Positions 1 through 10,553 of a stretch of DNA of 64,000 nucleotides are shown in pieces. This stretch comes from Taxawa tesnikishii (nom. ined.). Its lineage: Eukaryota; Ascomycota; Dothideomycetes; Dothideales. Position 1 is the first letter of the stretch; the number at the start of each line of letters is the position of its first letter. The stretch is taken from the NCBI GenBank assembly GCA_030247885.1, contig JAPDRO010000013.1:620001-684000 (forward strand), in the 5' to 3' direction. The notes beneath the pieces were generated by a model that worked only from the letters and a program-made list of their open reading frames with translations, had not been told where the DNA came from and did no database searches. The position numbers and the translations under genes are program-made.

Positions 1-1086
1 CGAACGCGGCATATCCCGGTGCACCGATGATAAGGATCCTGAGATACTGTCCGGACAAAGCCGCTGTCTCCTTTTCCGGTACGATGGCTTCGAGGATTTG
101 CGTGCCAAACCCCCAGAGAAAGGCGATTGGGATTGTCATAAGCCAAAGGAAATACACCATTCTTTGCAATTGAAGACCCACCAACGTCTTCTTGCCGGAG
201 CCGTAAGCTTGCGCGCAGAGCGTATCCAGGCTTGTTGCTAAGCCTTGATAGATAGCATAACCGGTAATGTTTGCAGTCATACTAGCCAGGAGACGGCTCC
301 CAGTTCCAGCTTTCCAATGTGTCCCACCGTGAAGACGCTCGCCATGGTGAGGGAGTACTGCAGAATGAACGTTACGATCAACGACCGCGAGTAGCGTGCA
401 AGGACCTTTGCCTCTCGCTGCCACGTTGTCTGGATCTTTCCCGCTGCAACTGCCTCTCCCCATTTCCGGTTGATGTTCTCTGGCGTGTCCTCACCACCGT
501 ACGGCCGCTGGGTGTCTGCGCCAAGTAGCGCAGTTGTTTCCGTGGGCTCAACGTTGTCGCCCTCTGCAACCGCTTCCTCATCCACGGTAGCATTCTTCTT
601 CCTCGGCACGAAGTTCGGAACAGAAAGGCGCTTCCCTAGCACAGAACCAGACTTCCCAGAGGCATGACTGCTGCGACGCGGATGCTTCGGCGGGATGAGC
701 TGGTTGTCTCGAAGCAAGCTCCTCTCCTCCTCCAGTGCAGCCTTCCGGTCTTCTTGCGTCACAAAACCTCTCGTCGGCTCTGGCGGCTGTGCGGATGGGA
801 ACAAGGGTCGCGGCCCGTAGGCTACATAGCTCGTTCGCCTGAAGGAGTTGACCATGGAGTATTCGGTGTCCCCTTGCTGTGGAATTGCCAGGCCGTTACC
901 TTCGGCGTCCTGCTCTTGATCTGCTCCTGCGCCGTTCGCATTTTCCTCGTCGTCTTCCGCGTCCTCCAGGTCCCGCAGAATAGATTCGTGCGCTATCGGA
1001 GAAGCTGAGAGAAATCCTCTCTGAGATCGCACCGAGGTGCTGAGGTTGGCCGACCGGTCGTTCGACCGCGTGGTAGGCCTGCTCAT
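1..1086 (-). CDS. MATE-family multidrug/toxin efflux transporter, N-terminal part
   Basis: Integral membrane exporter of the MATE family (cation-coupled drug or metabolite efflux). The ATG at 1086 opens a roughly 230-residue hydrophilic, acidic and Ser-rich cytosolic extension ending in an ETTALLG motif. The first helix follows (LIVTFILQYSLTMASVFTVG), then the family's conserved stretch GAVS-LASMTANITGYAIYQG and a second one containing TLCAQAYGSGKK. The gene runs off the left edge, so only the extension and about three helices are visible. The conserved stretch is split between two frames near 288, where one base of a CCC run (minus strand) seems missing; the frame otherwise stops at once. 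A GTG 15 bases upstream is in frame but ATG 1086 is the sensible start. Substrate cannot be inferred. Confidence 0.85.
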
Positions 1087-1717
1087 TATGGGTATGTACA
1101 CCGCCTCTTATCTTAAAGGTTCTACCAGCTCCAACTTTTCATGCGAAGGGTCTCAACAGAATGTACGTGCGCGCTGTCTCATAGCCGGGGTCCATTCGAA
1201 GTACAATTATATTGCGAGGAAAGCAGACTTGAAACGATAGATCATGTAAGTGCATGCGAACATTCGGGCGAGAAGCTCAACCGATAAACATACTTGAGCC
1301 TAGGCGAATCAATGGCCTGCATGCGGTATAGCTCGCCGTCATCGCCAAGGATAGTGTGATAAGAGCGGATGGAGAGGGGACTTCAGTTGCCGCAGGGTCC
1401 GAAAGCGCTTTATGCAAGCCAACGGTCATGACTTGACATAACCGCACACTGAGACGCGAGTTTGACACGTAGAAGTGGCTTTTCCAGAACGATTTCGAGC
1501 TTGAAGGTATAAAGCGATCATCTCTCGCCGTCTCTGGCCGCATTCTCAATCTCAACACCTTGATAAGAGAGTCCAGAAGGGGAAAGGGGAAGAGACGGAA
1601 TGCAATTAGTAGGAGGGTGGGGAGGTCCATGCCGTTTGTGGGATGTAGCCAGTGGTTCTGTGCGCTCCGCTTGCACAGGGTATATATTGACCTACTGACA
1701 CGGCTCCCTTAACAATA
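1087..1717. other. intergenic, MATE promoter and tRNA 5' flank
   Basis: No supportable gene. A 117-codon minus ORF at 1277-1630 has a hydrophobic start but no recognisable family or splice partners. A TATATAT at 1681-1687, about 31-37 bases before the tRNA, is a plausible upstream element for Pol III. Confidence 0.5.
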
Positions 1718-1806
1718 GGCACTTTGGCGGAGTGGTTAACGCGCTGCCCTGCTATACATGCTAGGCAGTTCCTTCGGGAGCGTGTGTTCGAATCACACAG
1801 GTGTCG
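1718..1806 (+). tRNA. tRNA-Ser(GCT) with 8-nt intron
   Basis: The 89-nt gene folds as a class II tRNA. The 7-bp acceptor stem pairs GGCACTT with AGGTGTC and is followed by discriminator G. The D arm holds AGTGGTTAA. The anticodon stem is CTGCC/GGCAG, the variable arm is long (TTCC-TTC-GGGA), and the T arm is GTGTG-TTCGAAT-CACAC. The anticodon loop is 15 nt. Placing anticodon GCT after CT leaves an 8-nt insertion after position 37, the usual intron site. The long variable arm and GCT anticodon identify a serine tRNA reading AGC/AGT. The A and B boxes are intact and a TTTT terminator lies a few bases downstream. A near-identical copy lies at 60634-60722 on the other strand. Confidence 0.93.
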
Positions 1807-1889
1807 AGTCTTTTGCCACCACTGCATCAGTTGTGCTGTGAGTAGTCTCCACGGACCTCGGTTCGAACCAGCGACTAACTTTCGTATAG

Positions 1890-1908
1890 CGAATCACGCA
1901 GGTGTCGA
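1890..1908 (+). pseudogene. tRNA-Ser 3'-end remnant
   Basis: CGAATCACGCAGGTGTCGA repeats the T-arm 3' half, acceptor 3' strand and discriminator of the intact tRNA-Ser about 100 bp upstream with one mismatch. It is again followed by pyrimidine-rich sequence with TTT runs. No 5' half is recognisable. It looks like a truncated local duplication; chance similarity is less likely over this length. Confidence 0.45.
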
Positions 1909-3613
1909 TTTCTTTGCTCTTTTGCATTGCCGTAGACATCTTTCAAAGCTTTGGTAGGACTCGCTGTCTGCTTCTTTTGCCCTTTGCTCATACGTGTTGG
2001 AAAGCATCCAGTGAGCGCTGCGTGTACGGATTGCCGCATACTGCAATCCGCGCGTCAAACGCCCGACGTCGTCCTACGGTACACGGCACATTCGGTTTGT
2101 AAATCCTCCCAGAACACTGCTCATCTAGCCTCATCCGTCGACATCGGTACCAAGATGGGTGCGGGTACTCGAGAACTTGTTCACTATCCAACAGGGTCTG
2201 TGGTGGAAGCACAGCGGAAGCAGCAGCGAAGTGATTCCTCAAGAGCTATGACAGGTTGAGGTGACTTGAAGGTGCGTATTTGTGCGCTCTGCACGGGAGG
2301 AACAGGCTGTTTCTGGTTTTGTGAGTGACCAGCACCTAAAACTGACAGGAGCCTGCTTTGTTATGTTGCAAAATGGTGACCAAAGGAGTGAAGGTAGCAT
2401 CTGCGGATGTCCTACGCGCCAGGACATGCCGGGCGCAGAGCTGGAGATGGTAACCTGATGGACTGTTGTTTGTACTCCGACAACCCAGAGGCTTCTGGAC
2501 ATGTCCTTTTGCGTGCCATGGGTGATTAGCATACTGGCAGCCCATTCTGTGCAGTAGCTTCCGAATGGGCGCGGTTGCACTTGCCTCTAGTCGTTGCTCT
2601 TGTGGCAGGGCCAACGCAAACAACCGTCGCTTCCGGGTCCAAGGGTCACCCCTTGTGCTCTGTTAACTGAACCTCACGGAATGGCTTCTTGGTCTCCTCA
2701 TACGAACAATTTCCACAGCACGCCGGCATGTTGAAGGCAATCTTGAGTGCAACCATGATGTTCCTGGCATTGAGGAACCCGGATCTGAGCATCTCCGTCT
2801 TATCTCTACGTATAGACAGGACCCTGCTCGTCCCAAGGGGAAGCCAATGACACATGTTAACGAACCAATACGGTGGATCAAACAGTAGCCGGACGTTTCG
2901 AAGAAGATACAATCCGAGCGATGGTTCATATGCTCCGGTGAATACGACCGATAGCGATGGTTGCCGACAGTCTCTTGACGGCCAGCCTCGGGCCACTATC
3001 GAAACCAGCTGGGGCAAAGATACGATGGAGAAGCAAGATGGTGTGGAACAACTGAAGCTCTTCATTAGGCCTTTCAGGTATCGCGGACGGCAAGGACGAA
3101 ATGGTTGCGGTACGTTGCCGAAGTCCGAGTCTCTCGTCGTCCTGTTTCACATATCGGTCAAGGCAAGTATACCATTTCGATGGCGTGTGGCCAGCTCTTA
3201 TACTACCGCTACGGTGGAAGACGACGAACGGACGCGGTAGGTACGTCATGCTTGTTTTGGAAGGCACGGTCACGGGGAGCTTGCGCGAGCAACTTCACGC
3301 AGCTTCCTCGACAGCTTCAGCTTCCTCTCGCACTCCTCGCGTTCGACCATCACACAACACAACAACACACGCAACATCTATCTCTGAGCGTGTCCCGCCG
3401 TCGGTGGTCCCGCTTCTGTCCCTCTTCAATCATCCCTCAATCAAACGCCAAACCACTGTAAGCTCTTACCCTGCAAACGCGCTCGTTTGTCGCCACCCGA
3501 ACCACCTCTTCTTTCTCGCGACATGACTTCCACCTTTCGCTAACACGCGCACACTGTGTCCGCATAGCTCCACTCTTATATGCTGACTCACTCATAGCAC
3601 AGCTTCACTCAAA
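1909..3613. other. intergenic and CCHC gene leader
   Basis: Overlapping ORFs of 85-140 codons on both strands (for example 2646-3065 minus) show no family, splice pattern or consistent codon preference. From about 3290 to 3610 the plus strand is pyrimidine-rich (CT-rich with CACACAAC tracts), as expected for the promoter and 5' UTR of the gene starting at 3614. Confidence 0.4.
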
Positions 3614-4658
3614 ATGGCAGACATCTTCTCCTACAATCCGTACCCCGCCTGAAGACTATCAACCCCACCTCTCATCACTGCGATCCATGTGACAAGACGA
3701 TGAAATTTGGAGACAAGGTCGCCCACGAGCGTGGCAAGAAGCACCGTGACGCGGTCGCTGCCAAGGACAACAAGGCCAAGCTCGCTGCCGGCCATGGCGG
3801 AAATGGCACCGTCGACGCGACTCCGGCCTTCAACGCGAACGGCTGCCGCAACTGTGGTCAAGAAGGGTAAGTCTCTAATACTGTCCATGCCTTGGAATTG
3901 TGTGCTGATCAGCATCACAGCCACATCGCCAAGGACTGCCCCGAGCCACGCTCTGCCCGTAACGTCGAGTGCAACAAATGCCACCAGAAGGGACACTTCG
4001 CCAAGGCAAGAACCTCTCTTCGTTAAAGCGTCACTTGAGCTAACATCGTATCCAGGACTGCCCCACCGCCCCAAAGAACGTCTGTCGCAACTGTGGCCAG
4101 GAGGGGTACATTCACGCCGCACTCGCCATCATCACATTTCGCTGACATATAGGACAGTCACAGGAAGGCCGATTGCACCAACGACAAGGTGCCACAGTGC
4201 AGAAACTGGTAGGCATAGTCCATCACGCCAAACGCGATTGCGCTGACTCCACTGACAGTGACGCTTGGGGTCACTACTCGAAGGAGTGCGATCAGCCAAA
4301 GGACTGGTCCAGGGTCATCTGCGATAACTGCGGCCAGAACGGTCACACTAAGAAGGTTCGTCGACTCCATCGTACATTCTTCGCTCAATCTACTGACCTC
4401 TGCCAGCGCTGCACCAATCCTCCTAAGGAGGAGTCCGCCGACACCAACGGAGGCGGTTGGGACGATGCTGCTGCTCCTTCCGGTACCGCTGCTAGCGGCG
4501 GTTGGGCCGACGGAAATGCGGCTGCCACCACCGACAGTCCTGGCTGGGAGAACTCTGACGCTGGTGTTACGAACGGCGGCTGGGACACTGGCAACGCTGC
4601 CAACACGAAGGGTGGCTGGGGTAACGCCGAGGACGCGCCAGCTGCCTCGAGCTGGTAA
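3614..4658 (+). CDS. CCHC zinc-knuckle nucleic-acid-binding protein with GW-rich tail
   Basis: Six exons: 3614-3866, 3921-4005, 4056-4105, 4158-4208, 4259-4355, 4407-4658 (262 residues once one base is allowed for). An N-terminal U1-like C2H2 finger (HHCDPCDKTMKFG...HERGKKH) is followed by five CCHC knuckles such as CRNCGQEGHIAKDC, CNKCHQKGHFAKDC and CDNCGQNGHTKKRC. This is the layout of CNBP/Gis2-type single-stranded RNA/DNA-binding proteins. The last exon encodes a disordered tail with repeated GW dipeptides (GGGWDD, GGWADG, PGWENS, GGWDTG, GGWGNA). Intron 2 uses a GC donor (AAG|GCAAGA). ATG 3614 gives MADIFSYNP, but this frame closes after 12 codons. One C missing within 3643-3649 would join it to the finger frame. 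The role is probably post-transcriptional or translational; no target is shown. Confidence 0.85.
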
Positions 4659-5548
4659 ATGACGATGAAGCAGCTGCGTAGTTTCAAGGAGAGGCCCTAG
4701 CTGAGAGAAGAGACATGGCCAATGTTGCTCTGAGGCTTTGCGTGAAAGAGGACTGTGGATACCAGGGTGTTGGATGCTCATGGAAATCGTCCATGTTACA
4801 TCAGACATAATCATGAGTTCAGGCAGGACAGCATAAGGGAATGGCAGCAACGAATCAAGCCATGCTCTCGTGCTTCACTTGGTGTCATCTTCTCACTCAT
4901 GCTGCTGTTGATGTCTTGATGAAAGAAGCCATTGAACGTCGAACGAGGAAGCAAAGAAGAACTACGATTCCCCAACTCATCTTGTTCTCACCACTGCCAA
5001 TCCGTCATATGACACGAAACGATCAAAGAACGCGGCCATCAGAATGGGCCGAGTTCTCGGTCACGCTACCACTCACCACCTTTTCCAGTGTAACGGTGTG
5101 GGGTACAAATATGCGCACTTCCCGCCTGCTCTTTCACTTTCCTCGAAAACATACAAGGTTGAGATTGTCAGAATCGGCTCAGATGATGCAACCGACTCCC
5201 ACTACACCTCGTGCCGGTTCTGTTGAGAGCATCAGCACTATGCTGGTCTTCAAAGGAGGTCGGTTGGACATTGTTGGAGGGAGGAGAAACAGATGAAGAC
5301 GGTCCTTCCAGAACGTTCCGTTTGTGACAAGCGGTTATCGTGCCGTGAGAGCGCGACTTTCGATACAACAGCGAAGAGACTCACAACAGCGTCTATTGCC
5401 GTCCCGTCCTTACATATGCCGCCATTCAGCTACGATGGCAGGCAGCTCCTTGAAACCACTCCATCCGACGCCTCGCTAAATGCAGTTTTTTTGCCCTGAA
5501 AGACCTACCCAGCACACCTTTTCCGCTCGCAGCATTCCGGCCATCCCC
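4659..5548. other. convergent intergenic region
   Basis: Lies between the 3' ends of the CCHC gene and BUB3. ORFs at 4841-5296 and 5293-5499 carry no recognisable domain or splice pattern. Nothing else seen beyond presumed 3' UTRs. Confidence 0.4.
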
Positions 5549-6687
5549 CTACTTCGCGCCCTTGCCCTTGGTCTCAGCCTCCGTAACCTCCCTCACAAAC
5601 ACCTTAACGCTCCCTTCCTCGATGACCTCCTTCCCGTCCTCGAACCCAGGGCTCACGCCGACAGCCAAGTACTTTCCGTCGGCACTCCAGGCCAAACTGC
5701 TCACGCTGGCGGGGAAATTCTGGTACTGCCTGATGCGCCTCTTCATGCTTCCGTCCCAGAGCACGACGAAGCCATCGCCGCCTCCGCTCGCGAACGTCAT
5801 CTTGTTGACCGGGTGGAAGGCGAGCGCGTTGACGGGGTACACGACATCGACGCCCTCCTCCGTCTGCCGGTGGCACTTGAAGGCGTACTTCTTGGCCTGG
5901 GTTTCGGGATTCGGGTCGAACCAGTCGACGCCGACGCGACCCTCGATCGAGGACAGAGCGTAGCCTTCGTCGGTGGGCATGCAGGCGACGGCGCGCGTCA
6001 TGAACTTCAGGCTCGATTCGCGCTGCTGCCAGGGCTCGAGCTCGAGCACGTTCTCGCCGTGCGATTCGTCCGACGGCACGGCTTCCGAGGCCATGAGGTA
6101 CAGGGCGTTGAGGTCGTAGATGAAGATTGCGCGGCTCGCCATGGCGACGACGAGTCTGGTGGCCGTCGCGGACACCGAGAAGGGCTTCGAGGGCAGCGGG
6201 ATCGTGGCCGGCGCGTGCGAGACGCTAGATTGCTGGTCCAGCACGTGCACGTGCAGCGTGCTGTCCCACGACGCGGAGATCAGCAGGCGGTGGTGCGTGG
6301 GCGTTTGCGCGTACACGACGGATTTGACCCCGCGGCGTGCGAGGAGAGGAGCGTCTTTTCCCCGTCGAGAGGTTCAGGGCGTTCACGTCCCAGTCCAGAC
6401 CCGCGGAAAAGGCAATGTTGTCGTCCCCGCCGAAACAGACGTCGAGAACGGGCGCGCGGTGTTCGATCTTTGTACCTGGCGTCCGGTTTGGCCGTCTTGG
6501 ATGTCGTAGAGGTAGACGTTGCGGTCCCAGGAGGAGACGAGCAGGCGCGTGGGAGAGTCGGGCGCGAACTTGACGGCGGAGATGGCGTCGGTGGGCGGGT
6601 CGGAGAGCTCGAATTGGTCTTCGACGGAGAGTGAGACGAGGCTGGAGAGGAGGGATTGGGGGGTTTGCTGGACTTACGGCCGCTCAT
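5549..6687 (-). CDS. BUB3: mitotic checkpoint WD40 protein Bub3
   Basis: Spindle-assembly-checkpoint adaptor that recruits Bub1 and BubR1/Mad3 to phosphorylated Spc105/Knl1 at kinetochores. The protein is a seven-bladed WD40 propeller. Diagnostic segments in order are QFELSDPPTDAISAVKFAP, SSWDRNVYLYD, EHRAPVLDVCFGGDDNIAF, AGLDWDVNALNL, SSIEGRVGVDWFDP, KKYAFKCHR and YPVNALAFHP, the last three typical of Bub3 rather than Rae1. It is a single exon from ATG 6687 to TAG 5549. Conserved sequence crosses frames three times, at C/G runs 6658-6663 and 6475-6476 and at 6355-6364 (CTTTTCCCC). With those corrected the length is 379 residues, normal for fungal Bub3. Three lesions in an essential-type gene with perfectly preserved motifs argue for sequence error rather than decay. 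It is divergent from GPN2. Confidence 0.88.
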
Positions 6688-7165
6688 CTTGGGTTTGGTG
6701 AGTCTGTATGGAAGCTGGAAGAGGGAGAAGCTGGCGTGGATGCTCCGAGATGTGTATCTATGCAGAGCGCGCTGTTAGTGCTTGAATAATATCACGTCTC
6801 GCAAGACAGTTCCGAGCGGTGTGGGCGTGGGTGTGGGCGTGGCAGTGGCAGCAGTTCGCTGCAGGTGTCAGAGTGAATGTTGGGTTTATCGCAAAAGGCG
6901 TTGTAGGGTTCGAGTCGAGTCGCGTACCTGCGTGAAGCCGAAGGTGAGGATGCGGGCGAAGGCGGTGAGGGCGGGACCGATGTCATTGTTCTAAACACGA
7001 GTGCGAGAAGAACAAACGAAGACACTCACACTCACACCCACACTCATTCTATACATCTACCTCTACCTCTACCTCTACCTCTTCCTCTACATCCACGAGA
7101 CATTATTGACACGCACTCCGGCAGGACCTCCTCCCTGCGTCCAGCACCGTGCCTTCCTTAGCAAG
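6688..7165. promoter_or_regulatory. divergent BUB3-GPN2 promoter region
   Basis: Shared 478-bp upstream region. It holds a pyrimidine tract before GPN2 and, on the minus strand, an exon-like 63-nt block at 6928-6990 flanked by TTTAG and GTACGCG. The adjoining presumed intron would end near 6750 with CATAG. This may be a spliced 5' leader of BUB3. No transcription-factor site can be assigned with confidence. Confidence 0.4.
7055..7090 (+). repeat. CTCTAC hexanucleotide tract
   Basis: About six imperfect copies of CTCTAC (one copy is CTCTTC) in the GPN2 5' leader. Pyrimidine tracts of this kind are common just upstream of fungal transcription or translation starts. Confidence 0.8.
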
Positions 7166-8481
7166 ATGCCGTTCGCCCAGCTCGTCATCGGGGCTCCCGG
7201 CGCGGGAAAGTCGACCTACTGCGACGGCATGCAGCAGTTCCTTACCGCCATGGAGCGCAAATGCACCGTCGTGAACCTCGATCCGGCAAACGACCGCACG
7301 AATTACGACTGCGCCGTTGACATCCGCGACTTGGTATCTCTCGAGAAGGTCATGGAGGAAGAAGAGCTGGGGCCGAACGGCGGCGTGCTATATGCCTTTG
7401 AAGAGCTGGAAGAGAACTGGGACTGGTTCGAGGAAGAGCTGAGGAACCTGAGTGGTACGTGGAGGAACAAGGAGCAGAAGTATGCGTGGGAGAGCGGGTG
7501 TTGATGCTTGGAACAGACAGCTACATCCTCTTCGACTGCCCCGGCCAGGTCGAGCTCTTCACACACCATACCACGCTCCCCAATCTCTTCCACCGCCTCG
7601 AAAAAGCCGGGTACAGAGTCCGCCTCTATTCCCTCCCTTCCCCCCTTCTGCGCAAGCCAGAGCTAACCCACACCCCAGCTAATCGTGGTCAACCTTATGG
7701 ACTCGCATACACTATCGAGACCGACACTCTACGTTTCCTCCTTGCTCCTCGCATTACGGAGTATGCTCCATCTACCATTCCCACTCGTCAACGTCCTCAC
7801 CAAGATCGACAACCTATCCAAAACCGCCGAGCCACTGCCCTTCAACCTAGACTTCTACACCGAAGTCCAAGACCTCGAGTACCTCCTCCCGCACCTCGAA
7901 GCCGAGCAGAACAATACCACCGTCGCCAAACTTCTCGAAAAAGTCGACGACTCGGACCCGGACTCGGATCCGCTCGACTTCCCCGAAACCAAGTTCACCG
8001 CCCTGAACCGCGCTCTGATCCAACTGCTCTCCGACTTCGGCATCATCGGCTTCGAGACCCTGGCAGTGGAGGACAAGAACTCGATGATGAATCTGCTGCA
8101 CGCCATCGACAGAGCGAGCGGATACGTCTTCGGCACGGAACGCGGCACGAACGAGAGCGTCTGGGGTATTGCGATGCAGGAGGGTTGGGGCGGGAAGATT
8201 GATGTCAGGGATGTGCAGGAGAGGTGGATCGATCGGAGGGAGGAGTTTGATGACATTGAGAGGAAGATGTGGGAGGAGGAGGCCAGGAGGGATGGGCCGC
8301 CGCCCGCGACGGAGGTGACAAGGACGGGGAACCTGAGAGGGGTGAGGAGGAGAGTGGGGTGGGAGGGGAGAAGGGAGGCGAGCTGGAGGACGATGAGGAT
8401 CTGGAGGCGATGCAGGAGGCGTTTTTGAGGGATAAGGAGAAGAACGAGAGCAGTGGGGTCAGAGTGGTGAGGAAGAGTTGA
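7166..8481 (+). CDS. GPN2: GPN-loop GTPase 2
   Basis: SIMIBI-class GTPase that with Gpn3/Npa3 assists assembly and nuclear import of RNA polymerase II. Exons are 7166-7454, 7517-7617 and 7679-8481 (397 residues with one base restored). The start MPFAQLVIGAPGAGKSTYC carries the P-loop. ELGPNGGVLYA holds the family GPN insertion, FDCPGQVEL is the G3 motif, and NVLTKIDNLSK is the G4 motif (TKxD). Position and wording fit GPN2 rather than GPN1/GPN3. The acidic tail (ELEDDEDLEAMQEAFLRDK) lies in another frame than the core. One missing G or C in 8294-8305 explains this; without it the ORF ends at 8428 in Arg-rich nonsense. Divergent from BUB3. Confidence 0.9.
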
Positions 8482-9742
8482 GGCACGGATCCGGAGCGAG
8501 AGTGAAGATGACGGTCACGTTTCGTGGCAGATGCGGTGAGATTGGCTCTCTGTGTTCTCACCGTTTAAGGCTTGCATGGAAAATGCCTGACGCAGGGATT
8601 TAATAATTCATGATCCGTCTGACCTAAGACAAGTGAGCAACACGTTCGTCGCAGGGCAAACTTGGCGAGCACTTATAACACTCGTTGTTGACGGGTCACA
8701 TCAGCAAAGACGAAGTTGCGGTGACGTGGCGGGGTTGGAGTTACAGATCCGTTCTTCCATGCCTTTGTGCACTGGGAGCCTTGGTACAACGTACTACGCC
8801 CTTACCTTCAACAATTCGGGAAAGCCAGTGATGGGAAATCCATCCTTCCGCCGTCTCGGTCCAAACCCTAGCAGGTAACCCCTTTCTCGTTCTTTTTGCT
8901 CGAAATGGGGTTCCCTTCGCCTTCGTCCTACTCTATCTGCCTTTTGTTGCAGGTTTCTGAAGCAACAACAACTACCATCACAGTGGGATTTTCCGGGAGC
9001 ACGTTGCGCGCCTCACCACCTTCCTCAGCGCAGTCCCGCACGTACTATATGTTACATCTCTCCCGCTTCCCTTTTTGGAAAAAATCCGGACATCTCTCGC
9101 AGATCATTCACGAATCGTGCCATGACAACGGGCCCTGGTGATAACAACGCCGAAACCGGATCGCAGCCCCATCGATTCACTGGCCGGCCCCTAGGACGAC
9201 GGGAATCCGGCCAATGGGATTCGAGTGTTGCGCGTGGGTCGATGATATAAACACCCGCACAGTGAGCGATTGGCACAGGTGCTGGCAAAAGATGCGAAAC
9301 CCACGCCAAAGAATGGTGCCGCAGAAGCGTCCAAAAGTGCCAACGACAAGAACAAGTCTACCGCCAATTTCCTCGCACCACCCAGTCGCGCCGTCCCTTT
9401 CTCGGCTTTTTGTCAGGATGGTTGCCAAGTCTATAACTACGTCGCCTTGACCTCCCAAAGAAGGGGGAAAAAAGTCGGACATCTCGGATAAAGGGCGTCA
9501 GTTGTTTTAGTATAACCTACCGTCACCTCCGCCTACGGGGACAACGAGAACATACTACAACGCCACAAGTCACCGGGGGCGCCCTCCTCCCCAGAAAGGG
9601 ATTTCGATCGACGGGACATACACCCCGCAAAAGCCCCTCCCCCAAACAGGGGCAATTCCAAATTTCCCCATGACTCCGCTATATCACACTCCCAACACAA
9701 CAACATGCCCCCATCTCGAAAGCCGCCCCCCATACGCGCACT
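8482..9742. other. region between GPN2 and the 9743-10553 gene
   Basis: Apart from the doubtful small gene at 9122-9491 nothing is seen. No repeats, tRNA or conserved motif recognised. Confidence 0.4.
9122..9491 (+). CDS. possible small two-exon gene, function unknown
   Basis: ATG 9122 opens MTTGPGDNNAETGSQPHRF and runs about 40 codons. A second block, 9283-9491, with coding-like codons (VLAKDAKPTPKNGAAEASKS) ends at TAA 9491. They could be joined by an intron ending CACAG at 9282, but no donor in clean phase is present unless a G is missing in GGG near 9237. The product would be about 100 residues, basic and disordered. No family is recognised. It may not be a gene. Confidence 0.3.
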
Positions 9743-10553
9743 CTACACCTCCTTCTCCTCCGCACTTTCACTTCCACAAGCCGTCCGCCCGCTCTCCCCG
9801 TCCCCCTTCACGGCCCTATCCCGGCCAAGGCTCGCCGCCCTCAGTTTGCGCATCTCGGTCGCGTCGGGCCCGTCGTCGGCCTGCGACAGGCTGCTGTACC
9901 CCAAAGCGGCATTCTTGAAGCCGTCGCTGAGGCTGCGGGCGTGCTGGCGGGCGCGGGCCAGCCGCGTCGTGGTCGGAGAAGGGGAGGAAGGGACGGGAGC
10001 GGGGCGCGCGGGGCGCCGAAGCCGCCGCCTGCCAGGTCCGCCGTCGTGTAGGGGAGTTGCTGGGCGAGGTGAGGGGTTGCAGGGTGCGCAGCATGCGGTC
10101 TGCGTCTGCGACGGCGCGGGCTTGGAGGGCGGATTGTCTGGGAAGTTGGGGTTAGTGCAGGGTTGGGGATGGCTTTTGGACGGCGGATAAGTGGGAGTTG
10201 AGAGATGCGGTGGGGGTGATGAGATCGGTCGGATGGTCGGGGTTGCGGTTCATGTGAAGGCAATAGCAGTGGCAGTTGCAATAGCAGCAGCAGCAAAAAT
10301 AGTGGCGTTTAGGTTCGAGGGACAACGGGCACACGCACTCAGATGCAGAGAGACCGGCGATACTGATGTCTTCACGGCGGAAGTTGTAGGGTTCGCCCTG
10401 TTGCTGTGTCAGCAAACGAGCCTTCCGGATCATCGATCGTTCACCGACAATGACCAGTTTGCGCTCTGGCTCCTCCTCTTGGTCATCGCAGCAGGTGATC
10501 ATCTTGAACCAGATTGTCTTGCAGCTTTCGGCAAAGGTCTTGAAGGCGACCAT
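9743..10553 (-). CDS. conserved-looking fungal protein of unknown function
   Basis: Two exons, 10553-10339 and 10137-9743, with intron GTGCGT...CCCAG in matching phase; 203 residues after allowing two bases. ATG 10553 starts MVAFKTFAESCKTIWFKMIT, a short amphipathic N terminus with Cys pairs. A basic segment and an acidic/helical segment (SALQARAVADADRMLRTL) follow, then a Pro/Thr-rich linker and a second helical block (ARQHARSLSDGFKNAALGY). Codons in all these blocks favour C at position three. The exon 2 frame changes at GGGG 10073-10076 and GGG 9994-9996 (plus strand), each consistent with one lost base. I do not recognise the family and assign no function. Confidence 0.6.

Noticed and set aside
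1277-1630. 117-codon minus ORF with hydrophobic start
   Set aside because: No family, no splice partner and unremarkable codons; treated as chance.
2646-3065. 139-codon minus ORF
   Set aside because: Overlapped by similar-length ORFs on both strands and lacking recognisable motifs.
5480-6634. 384-codon plus-strand ORF opposite BUB3
   Set aside because: Antisense shadow; the minus strand carries clear Bub3 WD40 sequence across the same interval.
5549-6687. Reading BUB3 as a pseudogene
   Set aside because: Three frame changes but fully conserved motifs and a total length that closes in frame; the same pattern occurs in many neighbouring core genes.
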